Assembly (NCBI GenBank): GCA_029339505.1
Contig: JAQISU010000081.1
Span: 18,328,001 to 18,392,000, forward strand
DNA: 64,000 nt
Direction: 5' to 3'
Source: Unio delphinus
Taxonomy: Eukaryota; Mollusca; Bivalvia; Unionida; Unionidae
The notes below the pieces were generated by a model. That model saw only the letters and a program-made list of their open reading frames with translations. It had not been told where the DNA came from and searched no databases. Both the position numbers and the translations under genes were made by a program. Below are positions 29,286 to 40,289 of the stretch, piece by piece (positions within the stretch are counted from its first letter, which is position 1; each line of letters begins with the position of its first letter).

Positions 29286-31235
29286 AGTGAAAGAGTCTTC
29301 TGAAGGGACTGATGCTCTACTGGATGAAAACAATTTCCCAGAATTCAAGATAAGACTATTACTTCCTTTAACTTCTAAGTGCTGAAACAATCTTTGATAG
29401 TATTCACTGATAAAAAGATTTTCAAACTGGATGGTGTACTGGATTGTATTGGTTGTCAACTAATGCAACATTTTAATTTAGGAACAAAAAGGCATCATAA
29501 GAAGTCTTCTGATGAAACCCCAAATTGATATGAGTTTATATATTTAAAAAAGAACAATAAAAAGATTTTCATGATGCATGGCATGGAGGCCAAATTCAAA
29601 ATCAAGAAAAGCCTTCTGGTGAAAACAATACATCAATATGACTTTCCATTTAAGAGTAGTGATAACAAAAGTTTCAATAAGGCTGACATGGTGGCCATAG
29701 TGGAATCAGATCAGCTCCATTTTCATTCAGGTCCAACCTGACATCAAAAGAATTATCTAGTTAAAACACATGGATTTTGTAAGACCATACATCCAGAAGA
29801 TGTAGATAAAACAATATTTTTAAGATGAATGCTGTGACAGCCATATTGGATGTCTGAGTGGCACCATTTTCATTTAGGCCCAACTAGTTTTGTGGCAATC
29901 CTCTATAAGTTGCCTAGCAGGAACAGTCATAACAAACTTGTGCCATCAGAGCAAAGGACAAATACAAAAAACATCCCATAAGATCTGCTGCTCCAAACAA
30001 AACTTCAGTCAGCCATTTGAATATAACTATGTACATTTCACTTGCATGAGTAATCCGTGCATGACTTGTTTGGTTCCTTTGTAAAGCATTCTCTCGACTT
30101 CCACTCAAATGGACTGACACTTTACATGTTTTTCAACCCATGTCAATACGACCATCCATTCAGCAGAAGAAGTGATGATTTATTCAAGATGGTTGTTGTA
30201 GTGGCCATATTGGATATTAGATTGCCAACATTTTCATTTTGGACCAAACTGTACTATGCATAATAACAAGTCATCTGTTAAAAATCGCATGGCATTCAGA
30301 AGGATTAGCAATAACATAATCTTCCAAAAGGCCTCTATGGCAGAGGTATAGGAGATCAGATTGGCACCATTTTCATATACAACCAACGACATCACAAAAG
30401 TCACCAGTGAAAACTTCTTTTTGCTGGGTAGCCATAACAAGATTTTCAAGATGGCTGTCATGATGACAACGTTTTACATCAGATCAGCATGATTTCTATT
30501 CAATACCAATTAAACATCACAAAGGCGGCCCCGAGTGGCCGAGTGGTCTAGAGCACCCTCCGTTACGGATCACTGCCATGTCACCTCTGTCTGCATGGGT
30601 TCAAGTCTAAGATTTGGCTAATGTAGTTATGTGAAAAAGCTTGCCGTAGCTTCTCGTGGGTCGGTGGTTCTTTCTGGGGGTTTTCCCGGGTTCTTCATCC
30701 ACCAATAATACTGGCTGCCATGTATCGCCTATCGTGTGCTGAAAAATGGTGTTAAACCCTACAGCAACAACAACAACAACAACAACTAGACATCACAAGA
30801 AGTGTTAAGTGATATGATGATCCATTCAAGATGAGTAGCAATGTCAAGATTTTCAAAATGGCCACTGTGACAGCCACAATTTCTATTTTTAGATCAACAT
30901 CATTTTCATTTAAGGTCAACTAGACAACCACACTACATCTTTCAGTGAAAATCCATGTTGATATGATCGTCCATTTAGAAGTAGAGATGACAATATTTTC
31001 AAAATGGTCACTGGTGGTTTATTGGACATCCGATTGGTCCCATTTATTTTATTTTATTTTAGGACCATCTAGACCATTGGCTCAATGTGTTGGTAAAGTT
31101 TCAAAGCAATCCTGTGAGTAATTTAGTAGAAGCAGATATAACAAAGATGTACTTCCAGATGGACTGATGATGGACAATGGACAACAAACCATCCCATAAA
31201 CTCTTCAGGTTTATGACCAACAAAGCCAAGAACTT
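29286..31235 (+). repeat. Repeat family F cluster 5, split by SINE-A
   Basis: Starts with the head hairpin (AAGAGTCTTCTGAAGGGACT) and the block GATAAGACTATTACTTCC, then about ten monomers, and ends with the unique tail (GGACAATGGACAACAAACCA; TTATGACCAACAAAGCC). A SINE-A interrupts the ninth monomer. Confidence 0.8.
30523..30789 (+). mobile_element. SINE-A copy 3
   Basis: Full length with an eight-unit AAC-type tail. Target duplication ACATCACAA is at 30514-30522 and 30790-30798, within the conserved ACATCAC part of family F. Confidence 0.9.
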
Positions 31236-31290
31236 AAAAGTACCTAACATTCAATTCAAACATCTAGGTCCACTAGGCATTGACTTTTAA

Positions 31291-31510
31291 CCCTTTGAAC
31301 CCGAGAGGCCGGTTTACCGGCCTTTTCTACCGGTGTATATACCCGAAAGGCCGGTATACCGGCCTAGCTCTCTACCGTCATAACCCGACAGGCCATTATA
31401 CCTGAGCCTGTATTATGTGCAAAATTTTACTTTTTATAAAATTTTAAAAAATTGCCAGGGGAGGCTCGGGTTATTGTGCCGAAATATGGGGGAGGTTCGG
31501 GTTCAAAGGG
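31291..31510. mobile_element. piggyBac-like MITE with CCGG palindromes
   Basis: Flanked by TTAA (31287-31290 and 31511-31514) with terminal inverted repeats CCCTTTGAACCCGA. The 220-bp body contains the perfect palindrome GGCCGGTATACCGGCC (31349-31364) and a near copy at 31307-31322. There is no transposase. TTAA duplication and CCC ends are piggyBac hallmarks. Confidence 0.75.
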
Positions 31511-31514
31511 TTAA

Positions 31515-32260
31515 AGTGATATTGTACAATTAAAATTCATAAAAAAATAGTTTCCCCTGTCACTTCTTTTCCAACTTGTAATTTTCATTAAAAAATTAAA
31601 TATAATATTTGGGTACTGAGTATATAGTTAAAGGTAAACAAATGTTAAATAACATTTTTTTTCCCAGCAAATTCCTAAGTAAAATTATTTGCAAAAACTA
31701 AACATTAAGTTTCTGTACATAAAATACTATGGGCAAAAAAATTATGAAATCAGGTTGTACTGTTTAACTGTAGGATATAAAAAGTTAAAAATTATTAGGA
31801 CTATGGTTGAACATTGAGCTTCTGGAGGCTGAATCAAAATTTGAAGATGATGTCTGCAAGAATCATATACAACCAATGCCTTATGGTAGATGACTAATGT
31901 TTTCATTCATCAATACATCTAGATAGCAGACAGTGATTGACCAATTGAATACCCTAATCAATTCTTTATGATTGCATAATGACTACAGCAAATACAGAAC
32001 ACTGATGAGCAAACCATTGATTCATTATCAGGTCACTGAGTCACGTCTGGTATTATTGAGTGTACAGAAATGAACTACTGCTTTAAACAGACTTGATCAT
32101 GGTGATTCACGTTTATTCCCATAAAAATGGATTTACAAGCAAAGAATCCAAAGAGGTGTAAATTTATAGATGGACAGGGATGTTAAACAATTTTAGTTAC
32201 AGTATTTTCACTGGTATTTAATTTTGTGGCTTTGTGAAAGAGGGCATTTTGATTGATTTG
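31515..32260. other. No feature recognised
   Basis: AT-rich intergenic sequence. Confidence 0.5.
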
Positions 32261-32264
32261 CTTG

Positions 32265-32458
32265 TGGACATTAGTTGGATCCAACTGTAATCATTATAAA
32301 TCCAGATCCGCCATTACATAAAGAAAAGGCAGATGAAAGTTTATGATTTTTTATCAAATGATTACTCCTAATAAAATGCAAAAATCCTGATCTAACAGCA
32401 CATTATGTGATGGCAGATCTGACTGTATGCTGTTTGCAGCTGGAGCTATCATATACAC
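32265..32458. mobile_element. Foldback MITE family C, diverged copy 3
   Basis: CCAGATCCGCCATTACATAA, GCAGATCTGACTGTATGCTG and TTTGCAGCTGGAGC motifs in family C order. The ends are poorly preserved. Confidence 0.5.
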
Positions 32459-32689
32459 TGAACAGTATTTAAATTTGTTGATTGGGGAATGGTTTATGTT
32501 GTTTTGTAAAGTCGATCTATATCCTGAATCATTAATTAGTTTAGAAAATAAATAAAAAATTAGTACTCCATAAAAAAATAGTGAATTCACAGTATTTAAT
32601 TTCATTTATACTCAACTCTAAATGGCAACATACTTAGAAACCTAATAAATAATGGCATGGGTCCTTGACTACCATATTCTCAAATCATT

Positions 32690-32880
32690 TTGAGCACAAA
32701 AATCATATTCAAGCACAATTAGTCCTGTGACACTTTGATCAGAATGAAATTAAATGTTCTACCATTCACATTATATGGTTCTTCTGCACTCTAACTTTCA
32801 CCTGTGATACTTTGATTAGAATGAAATTAAAAGTTCTACCATTCTAATGACATGGATTTTCTGCAAACTAAATTTTACCT
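32690..32880. repeat. Short tandem duplication (about 85 bp)
   Basis: TGTGACACTTTGATCAGAAT with its continuation AAATTAAATGTTCTACCATT recurs about 85 bases later with few changes. Surrounding DNA to 33420 shows no other feature. Confidence 0.6.
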
Positions 32881-33424
32881 GTGTAGATATACTAAAAGTA
32901 TCAAGACTAACCTTTTATTATTGAAATCTTTGGATCAAGAAGCTCAAGATCAAGTTTAAATTCCCCAGATTTGAAAAGATACTTAGGATCCATCTATGTC
33001 ATCAAAATTTGGTGGTTTAGTTGAGGGACTAAAGATAAATCCAAAAGTTAAGACATTCTGGCTTCATTGCAATTAAAGTTATAATAGAGTTTCCAAGTTT
33101 GTTGACTATGACCTTGACAATGAATGTTTGCTCAAAAAGTTTCAAGAACATAAGGCCAACTTTAGGATTAATACAATTCTCAAACAGTTTTGAGCACAAA
33201 ACTCAATCTGAAGTTCCAAGTCCTAAAGATGTATTCTTTTGAATAAAGGCATAGATTTGTATAATTGTCTTAACAATAGTTCCTCAACCATAATGGTAAT
33301 TATCATGTTGCAAAGAAGTACTTGAAGAGCCAAATTAGATTTGGTGCTGGGGTTTTAAATACAAAATATTTTGAAAACAAGGCATTGATTGAGCGGTGTT
33401 CAGCTTATATTTCACAACACTGGG

Positions 33425-34055
33425 CCTGATTACATAGTACCGACCCAGGAATTGTCAAGACAGGACCTGATTAATATATAATATTGAGCCAGGAATTGAC
33501 AAGACAGGGCCTGATTATTTAGTATTGAGCCAGGAATTGACAAGACAGGGCCTGATTATATAGTATTGAGCCAGGAATTGACAAGACAGGGCCTGATTAT
33601 ATTGTATTGAGCCAGGAATTGACAAGACAGGGCCTGATTTTATAGTATTGAGCCAGGAATTGACAAGACAGGGCCTGATTATATAGTATTGAGCCAGGAA
33701 TTGACAAGACAGGGCCTGATTATATAGTATTGAGCCAGGAATTGACAAGACAGGGCCTGATTATATAGTATTGAGCCAGGAATTGACAATACATTTTCTT
33801 TTTTTTATAGTATTGAGCCAGGAATTGACAAGACAGGCCTGATTTTATAGTATTGAGCCAGGAATTGACAAGACAGGGCCTGATTATATAGTATTGAGCC
33901 AGGAATTGACAAGAAAGGGCCTGATTTTATAGTATTGAGCCAGGAATTGACAAGACAGGGCCTGATTATATAGTATTTAGGCAGGAATTGACAACACAGG
34001 GCCTGATTTTATAGTATTGAGCCAGAAATTGACAACACATCGCCGGATTTGGCAA
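33425..34055. repeat. 41-bp minisatellite, about 15 copies
   Basis: The unit is TATTGAGCCAGGAATTGACA followed by AGACAGGGCCTGATTATATAG. The central copies are nearly identical, which suggests recent homogenisation; one unit is broken by a T-rich insertion near 33790-33810. The minus strand is open only because 41-bp units rotate the frame. Confidence 0.95.
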
Positions 34056-35560
34056 CTGGATTGATAATAAAGGGTCTGATTTGGAGACAGGATTTTGAGG
34101 CCTGATTTTGGAGGTTCTGAGTTTGGATTTGAGTTTTTGGCAGAAACGTTTTAGCAACTAAAAGCATTTTTTGTTGAATCCAACTCATAGAATTTACTTC
34201 ATTATCTCCGAATCTTAAATTTTATTATAGTTGTGCATAAAACCAAATTACAGTGAATTCATTTTATTGTATAGCATACATTTTTGTGACAGAGCAAAAT
34301 AATTACATTTTTGCTGGCACCTAATTTATGGAAATGCATTTGACAAAAAAAGGCATTTTTGCCAGATATATTTCATATTGTATATTTAAATTTATGCTTT
34401 ATATAACCATACATTTATGAAAATGACACATGGATGAAAGTGAATTCATATCATTGGAAATCTAAATTAAGTTTTACATGTATTTACTTCACTGTCATCT
34501 GACTAAAACAGTATACAGTATTCACATTCTCTGACTAAAATAAAAATAAAGGACTTTGCCCTTAGTCAGCTACATTGTTCAGCAGCTACAGATTGTATCA
34601 CAAATTTATTTCAAACAGAGGAACATCATTATAAATTAAAGTAAACAATTTTTATTCTAACGGGCAGAATTGGGCAGAATTGGGAACAAGCAGTTTGTGT
34701 ATTTAAAACATTCCATCATTGGACTGATATATTGGTACAACTTATGCTGCAAGCAAAATGGTGATGACAGCATTGCACAACATTGGCACAAGTCCTTAGT
34801 CTTCTCCTGATAGACAAAATATAAGCAAAAACAGCCAGTGTACACCCACCCAAACAGACTGATAATGAGGGAATCAGTCTGGAAAAGCATCAACAAAATA
34901 TTATCTGAAATCACTACCAACACTTGTTCATGTTGTTGCTAATTATTTGGTTTCATAGATGTGATAGCTAAAACTGAAAATAAATCATTCAGAAATATGG
35001 GCTATTTCACACAATAAGACCAATGTCTCACAGAAATTTTTATTTAATTGCTCTTACTTTTTAAGGACTTTTTAAAATCATAACAGTGCCAAAGTTGTGG
35101 CCCTTTTTATGCTCATATTTAATGAGATGCATAACAAGCTGAATGATGGGATACATAACTACCAAGCCAAGACATGTATCTTATAAAATGTGATATTTCC
35201 CTAAAGGTAACAGTCCCTGATCTAGACTCAGAAACCTGACCAAAACAATGAGAAAAACTGGAAAATCCCCTGAAACTTATACTATATGTTGTATCTATTT
35301 TGGGAGAATCTCTCTCAAATAAAAAAAAATCATCTTAAGCATGTTTTAGAAATATCACCTGTGTACTGTCATATTTTTTTCACAAGCTCCTGCTTTGAGA
35401 AAAGTTTAAATATCACGTGGATATATGAAATAAACATCATTATAATTATTATAGTAGACAATCTGCAACTTGTTTTTTTTCTGGTAAATGCTTACCAAAG
35501 TAATCTCCTTATTATTTCATAATGATGTACATGAAAGAAATAAGAACAAAAAACAAACAA
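34056..35560. other. No feature recognised
   Basis: AT-rich sequence without a recognised repeat or gene. Confidence 0.5.
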
Positions 35561-35561
35561 G

Positions 35562-37020
35562 AGTCACTTGAAGAGGTGACAACCTTACTAGGCGAAATGA
35601 GTGGCACTATTTTCATTTAGGACCAACTAATATTACAATAAGTCAATTGGTGAAACCCATTGTTATAGGGTTTAACACCTATTTTCAGAATAAGAGGCAA
35701 TACTTGGTGCATGCCCACACAGTCACATTATCCTGACACCAGGTAGACCAGTCCTAACATGAACCTCCTATTATGATGAGAATCTAGAGAGGCAGCTGTT
35801 AGTTCTATTTTTATGTCTTTGTTATGACTTGGCCAGGGTTTGAACTTGTGACCTCCCGCATCTGAGATGGATGCACTAACCACTAGGCCACTGCAGCAGT
35901 GCTAAGCCTTTTGGTGATAACCTCATGACAATATGATCATTAAGTCCGGATACATAGTGAAAAGATTTTCAAGATGGCCACTGTGGTAGCCATATCAGAC
36001 CCCAGACCAGCAGCATTTTCATGTATGACCAAGTAGACATCAAACAAAGTCTTTTGCTGAAAACATCATGTCAATATGATATTGATTCAGATGGGGAATT
36101 AATAGCAAGATTTTCAGGATGGCCACTGTGTGGTGGCCATACTGGATGTAAGACTGGCACCCTGTTCATTTAAGACAAACTTTTACATAATGTGGAATAT
36201 TTTGGTTAACAACCCATTTTAATAAAACTTTCTGCTCAGAAGGAGATGTCATAAGATTTTTAATATGGCTGCTGTTGTGGCCATGTTGGACTTCAATTCA
36301 GTACATTATTTTTTAGTACCAGCTAGACATCAAAAGAAATCATTCAGTGAAAATCTCAGATTAAAATGACCATATAACAGGAGCAGCTATAACAAGATTT
36401 GAAAGTTTGGCTGCTGTGCCAGCCATAATGGACCTCATATCATCAATTATACTTAGGAATATCTAGGCATCAAAGGAAGTCTTTTAGTGATTACTCCATT
36501 TTGATATGACCATCCATTCTAGAGGAGTAGCAATAACAAGCTGCCATGTTGGTTATCTTCGTCATCAGATCAGATCCATGTTTGTTTAAGACCAACTAAA
36601 CATCATAAAAAATTATTTTAGTGAAAACCCCATGATGATAAGACTGTCCATTCAGTAATAAAAACAAAATTCACAATAGCTGCCATGGTTGCCATGTTGA
36701 TTGTCACATTAGCACCATTTTCATGTAAGACTAAATAGATATGATAAGAAGATGTTTTAGCAAAAGAAACATGATATGATGATCCATTCAGGAAGAGTGG
36801 CAATAACAAGATTTTCAGCATGGCCACTGTGTTGGCCATTTTGTAAGTGCAAGCTAAACCAATGTCACCTGGACCAGTTAGGCCATAGGATGAATGTATG
36901 TGTGTAAAGTCTAATAGCAATCCTTCCAGTAGTCCTGGAGGAGTAGCAATAACAAACTTGTGCTAACAGATGGACAGCAGAAAACCTAACATCCCATAAG
37001 CAATTCTGGTCAATGACTAT
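35562..37020 (+). repeat. Repeat family F cluster 6
   Basis: Begins with a hairpin variant (GTCACTTGAAGAGGTGAC, 35563-35580), then about nine monomers near 140-bp spacing, and ends with the unique tail (ACATCCCATAAGCAATTCTG). A SINE-B-bodied element is nested at 35661. Confidence 0.8.
35661..35900 (-). mobile_element. Chimeric SINE: SINE-B head and body with a SINE-A 3' end
   Basis: The tRNA-like head and upstream body match SINE-B (CACTAGGCCACTG end; CAGTCACATTATCCTGACAC). The 3' end (35661-35690, TGTTATAGGGTTTAACACCT plus ATTTTCAG) matches the SINE-A tail rather than the (CA)n end of SINE-B. About 100 bases of the SINE-B body are absent. Confidence 0.6.
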
Positions 37021-37270
37021 AGTAGTGCTAATAAAAATGCTAACAGAATAGTTTACCATACCTCAACATCATATGCTTAGAAAATATCACAGGCATGTAT
37101 TTTCTACAACACAGATCCCACTTTAGTCACAAGTCCAAGTGTTCATAATGATTGATTGCTTTCTTTGCTTTAAGTAATATTGAAAAGATTTGCATAAATA
37201 GATGTTAGATGAACATGGGTCAACCGCTCTTTACATTCATTGGTTGTCTCTTTTAGATGATGCTCCATTT

Positions 37271-37447
37271 GTACTCATAAGTTAAGTCCAACTGCACAGA
37301 TCCATATGTGTCATCATACAAGCTATGACTGCAATTTGCTATGAATAATTAGTACAGCAAATAGCATGGACCTGATATGAAAGTGCTCTATGTGATAACA
37401 TATCAAGGTTGATGTTTATAGTTGTGTTTGACTTGTACATAAGTATA
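37271..37447. mobile_element. Foldback MITE family C, copy 4
   Basis: Ends GTACTCATAAGTTAAGTCCA and, inverted, GTTTGACTTGTACATAAGTA. The interior is diverged. Confidence 0.65.
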
Positions 37448-37449
37448 GA

Positions 37450-38960
37450 TGGTAACCTAAAGGATTAAAGTCCACTGAAAATGGGTTGAATAAATGATAG
37501 TGTATTTTTTATCACTGGATTCTTCTGTTTCAGTTTCTTTTGGTATTTTGATCTTTAAGATATTTATGAATTTTTGTCAACAAAAAATTACTAGACAGGA
37601 AATCTAGCTAATCAATGTGTCCCTATTCTTTCAATGGTTCAAACTTTGGTCTACAATCTTACTCTAGCTTCACTATAGTTATTTTCCCCAAATAACTTTC
37701 CAAGCAGTTCTCAATGAGCATTGTCTTTTTAAAACTGAATCATCTCCATATGTTACTTGGTAACTACCAGTGCTGTGTGATGCTTTAACTAACTGTGCAT
37801 CCACCCAATTTTATCCCATTTTATTTTAAAACAAATTCTTGAAATAATGTAATACAGTAAATAATTCAGTGTTAACTATTCAGTTTTAATATATTGTATT
37901 CACTTAGAAATATTAAAACAGCTTTTGACTTGTCGTAGAGTTTTTCAAAGATTTTGACATGTCAAGGATAAAACCAAGCTTTTAAAATTCAAGATCTAAG
38001 GTAACCTCTCATACTCAAGGATTTTTTTCAACATTGTATAAGCAATGTCTTTCTTTCATTCATGTTAAGTTAAAAAATCTAACATTCTGAAGTAGAAAGA
38101 TTATTACTAGCAGTGGCTACATACACAGTCTGAAAACAAGAGGCAAATTTTTAAAATTTTGTCATGATGCCTACCATGGGGAGGGGGCCATAAAAGTTCA
38201 CAATAGTGAAATCAAACTATGATTTTTTAGACAGCCGTAAAGTTACTAGGCACTGTAGGCAGTCATTGAAAGAACCAAGTTTTATTGCCATATTTCAAAG
38301 TGCATTAGAGGAAATGTGCAGAAATGGGATAAAAAGTCAAACAGTATCTTGACCTCCAAGGTAAAACCTTGCCTAGCATAAAACTAAGAAGCAAAAGTCT
38401 ACCATCATTCATTTCTCCCCCCAATAGTGTTTAAGATTGAAAGCACAAGCAAAATAACCCTAAATAATTAACCTTGATGGCAAAACCCAAAACAATCAAA
38501 TTAATACATCTTCCAAAGTTATGGAGCAGACAAAAAAAAAAATGATTGAGCAGTGACCTTGACCTTGAAGATAAGACCACCAACTGATTATGATACACTT
38601 TTAAATCATGATGTAAAAGTATGTTAAGTTTCATTCCTTAATCTCAAGCTGCTTTAAAGATATGGAAAGGAAAGTATAAAATGATGAAAACATAAATACT
38701 GAGCTGTGAATTTTTTTTTATAATGATGTTCAAGTATGCAAAAGGTTTTATCCCTTAAAGTCCCCATGCCACCATTTTTCATAAATTTTTCACCATTCTT
38801 TCAATCCATATAATGAAAGCTGGGAAAGAAGGGAATTATATGTATAAAATGCTATGTGACATAAACCATTCTTTAAACTAATCAAATGATGTTGAGATAT
38901 TCAGTTTAAAAATAAGAGATGCTATCCCTTAACACAGTTACCAAAGTTGTTTGCAATTCC
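37450..38960. other. Diverged GACCTTGACCTTGAAG-type repeat, otherwise featureless
   Basis: Scattered pieces (CTTGACCTCCAAGGTAAAAC near 38350; GTGACCTTGACCTTGAAGAT near 38553, followed by AAGTTTCATTCCTTAATCTC) look like an old tandem family related in style to the 7.1 kb repeat. Similar pieces recur at 39720-39740 and 39963-39985. Nothing else is recognised. Confidence 0.4.
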
Positions 38961-38972
38961 ATTATTTTTCAG

Positions 38973-39134
38973 ACATGCTCCAAAAGTAGTGATGTGATTC
39001 ACTCGACAAACTTCGGTAGTGACCAAAGTAATAACATTCACGCATGGCAGAAAATTATTTCAGAGGGAATGAGAACAAGATTGATTGATTTAAGTGAATC
39101 TAAGGCAAAAAAGTGTGCATTAGATAAAAAATAA
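38973..39134 (+). CDS. Candidate terminal coding exon, unrecognised
   Basis: A good acceptor (GCAATTCCATTATTTTTCAG) is followed by 53 codons ending at TAA, with AATAAA overlapping the stop at 39130-39135. The peptide is polar and not repetitive (for example NNIHAWQKIISEGMRTRLID and SESKAKKCALDKK), unlike translations of the surrounding repeats. No family is recognised and no upstream exon was found. It could be the last exon of an unseen plus-strand gene, a transposon remnant, or chance. Confidence 0.3.
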   Translation, partial: TCSKSSDVIHSTNFGSDQSNNIHAWQKIISEGMRTRLIDLSESKAKKCALDKK

Positions 39135-40135
39135 AACTTGGGTTAAAATTGGCAATCAGCTGGCGAGCTGGAATATTTTGAACAGTGAACTTGTGCTTAA
39201 GACAAACTCAGCTATTTCCATATTAATTGGTAAGCATAGGACATAGACATGAAAAAAGTAATTCACACCAGATGTGCATTTAAAGAAAAATTACTCACAA
39301 ATGCTGGGATGAATACTATCATATTACTTGCAAATGAAAATTGCAAATCACAAATGGATAACCCAATGTAATAGACATACCACAGTCTTGCCTTCTTATG
39401 TTTACAACAGTTACATCATCAAATCTTGTGTTCCAGCTTTCTACTGAAACCAGTTGATCCATGGATGTTGTTGATCAACATCAAATTAATTTGTACACAT
39501 AAAAATTGGAAAAATTGCTCATTTTGAGGGAAATTTTATACTCATAAAAATGTGATGCAACCTTGATGTTATCTGGATTTAATGGAACCCAATGATGTTT
39601 AGGACCAATTTCCAGATTCATTATTATTCAGAAGATTTGGAATGTATGACTTTATGCATGTAATGTTGGCATTGGAGCTTTAATCTTAAACAGATGGAAA
39701 ACATGATATTCAGAACTATGACTGTGACTTTGAAGATAGTAACCCCAATGTGACACACCTTTTAGAAGTGATGTACATCAAATTTAAAAATATGTAATGG
39801 ACAGGAATGAGTGATACAAACAGAAGATGCTCAAGATGGGAAGCACACTTTGAAACAAAACACACCTTCTAGTGATGATGTATGTACACATGTTTACAAT
39901 GTTTCATTCTTTGCTCTTAAAGAGCTTTAATGTTATAGGACAGAAAGAAACATAAAATCTTGAGGCATGACCTTGATCCTGAAGACAAAAACCAAGTGTG
40001 GTATGCAACATAACCTCTAGCAATGATGTACATGTATAGTATACATAAAACCGATCCTTCTTGTGGCCATCTACTATTTGCATCTTTATATACATATTAT
40101 ATATTTAAAAACACAATAAATAAAACAAGTAAATA

Positions 40136-40285
40136 TTCTTTCTAATGGGAAAAATAATGCACCAGCAGATCAAGATCCATGCTATGATTATTCCAAACTA
40201 ACTGCAAAATCCAGCTCTACTGATGCACTATGCAAATCAAGGTCTATAGTTTGCAGTTGTATCCTGCTTATAAGCGAATATGTAT
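40136..40285. mobile_element. Foldback MITE family C, copy 5
   Basis: GCACCAGCAGATCAAGATCC, CTAACTGCAAAATCCAGCTC and a right end GTTTGCAGTTGTATCCTGCT. The left terminus is missing. Confidence 0.6.
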
Positions 40286-40289
40286 GGGT

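Noticed and set aside
33515..33748. Repetitive 77-codon open frame on the minus strand
   Set aside because: It is the 41-bp minisatellite; three units make 123 bases, so a frame stays open by arithmetic.
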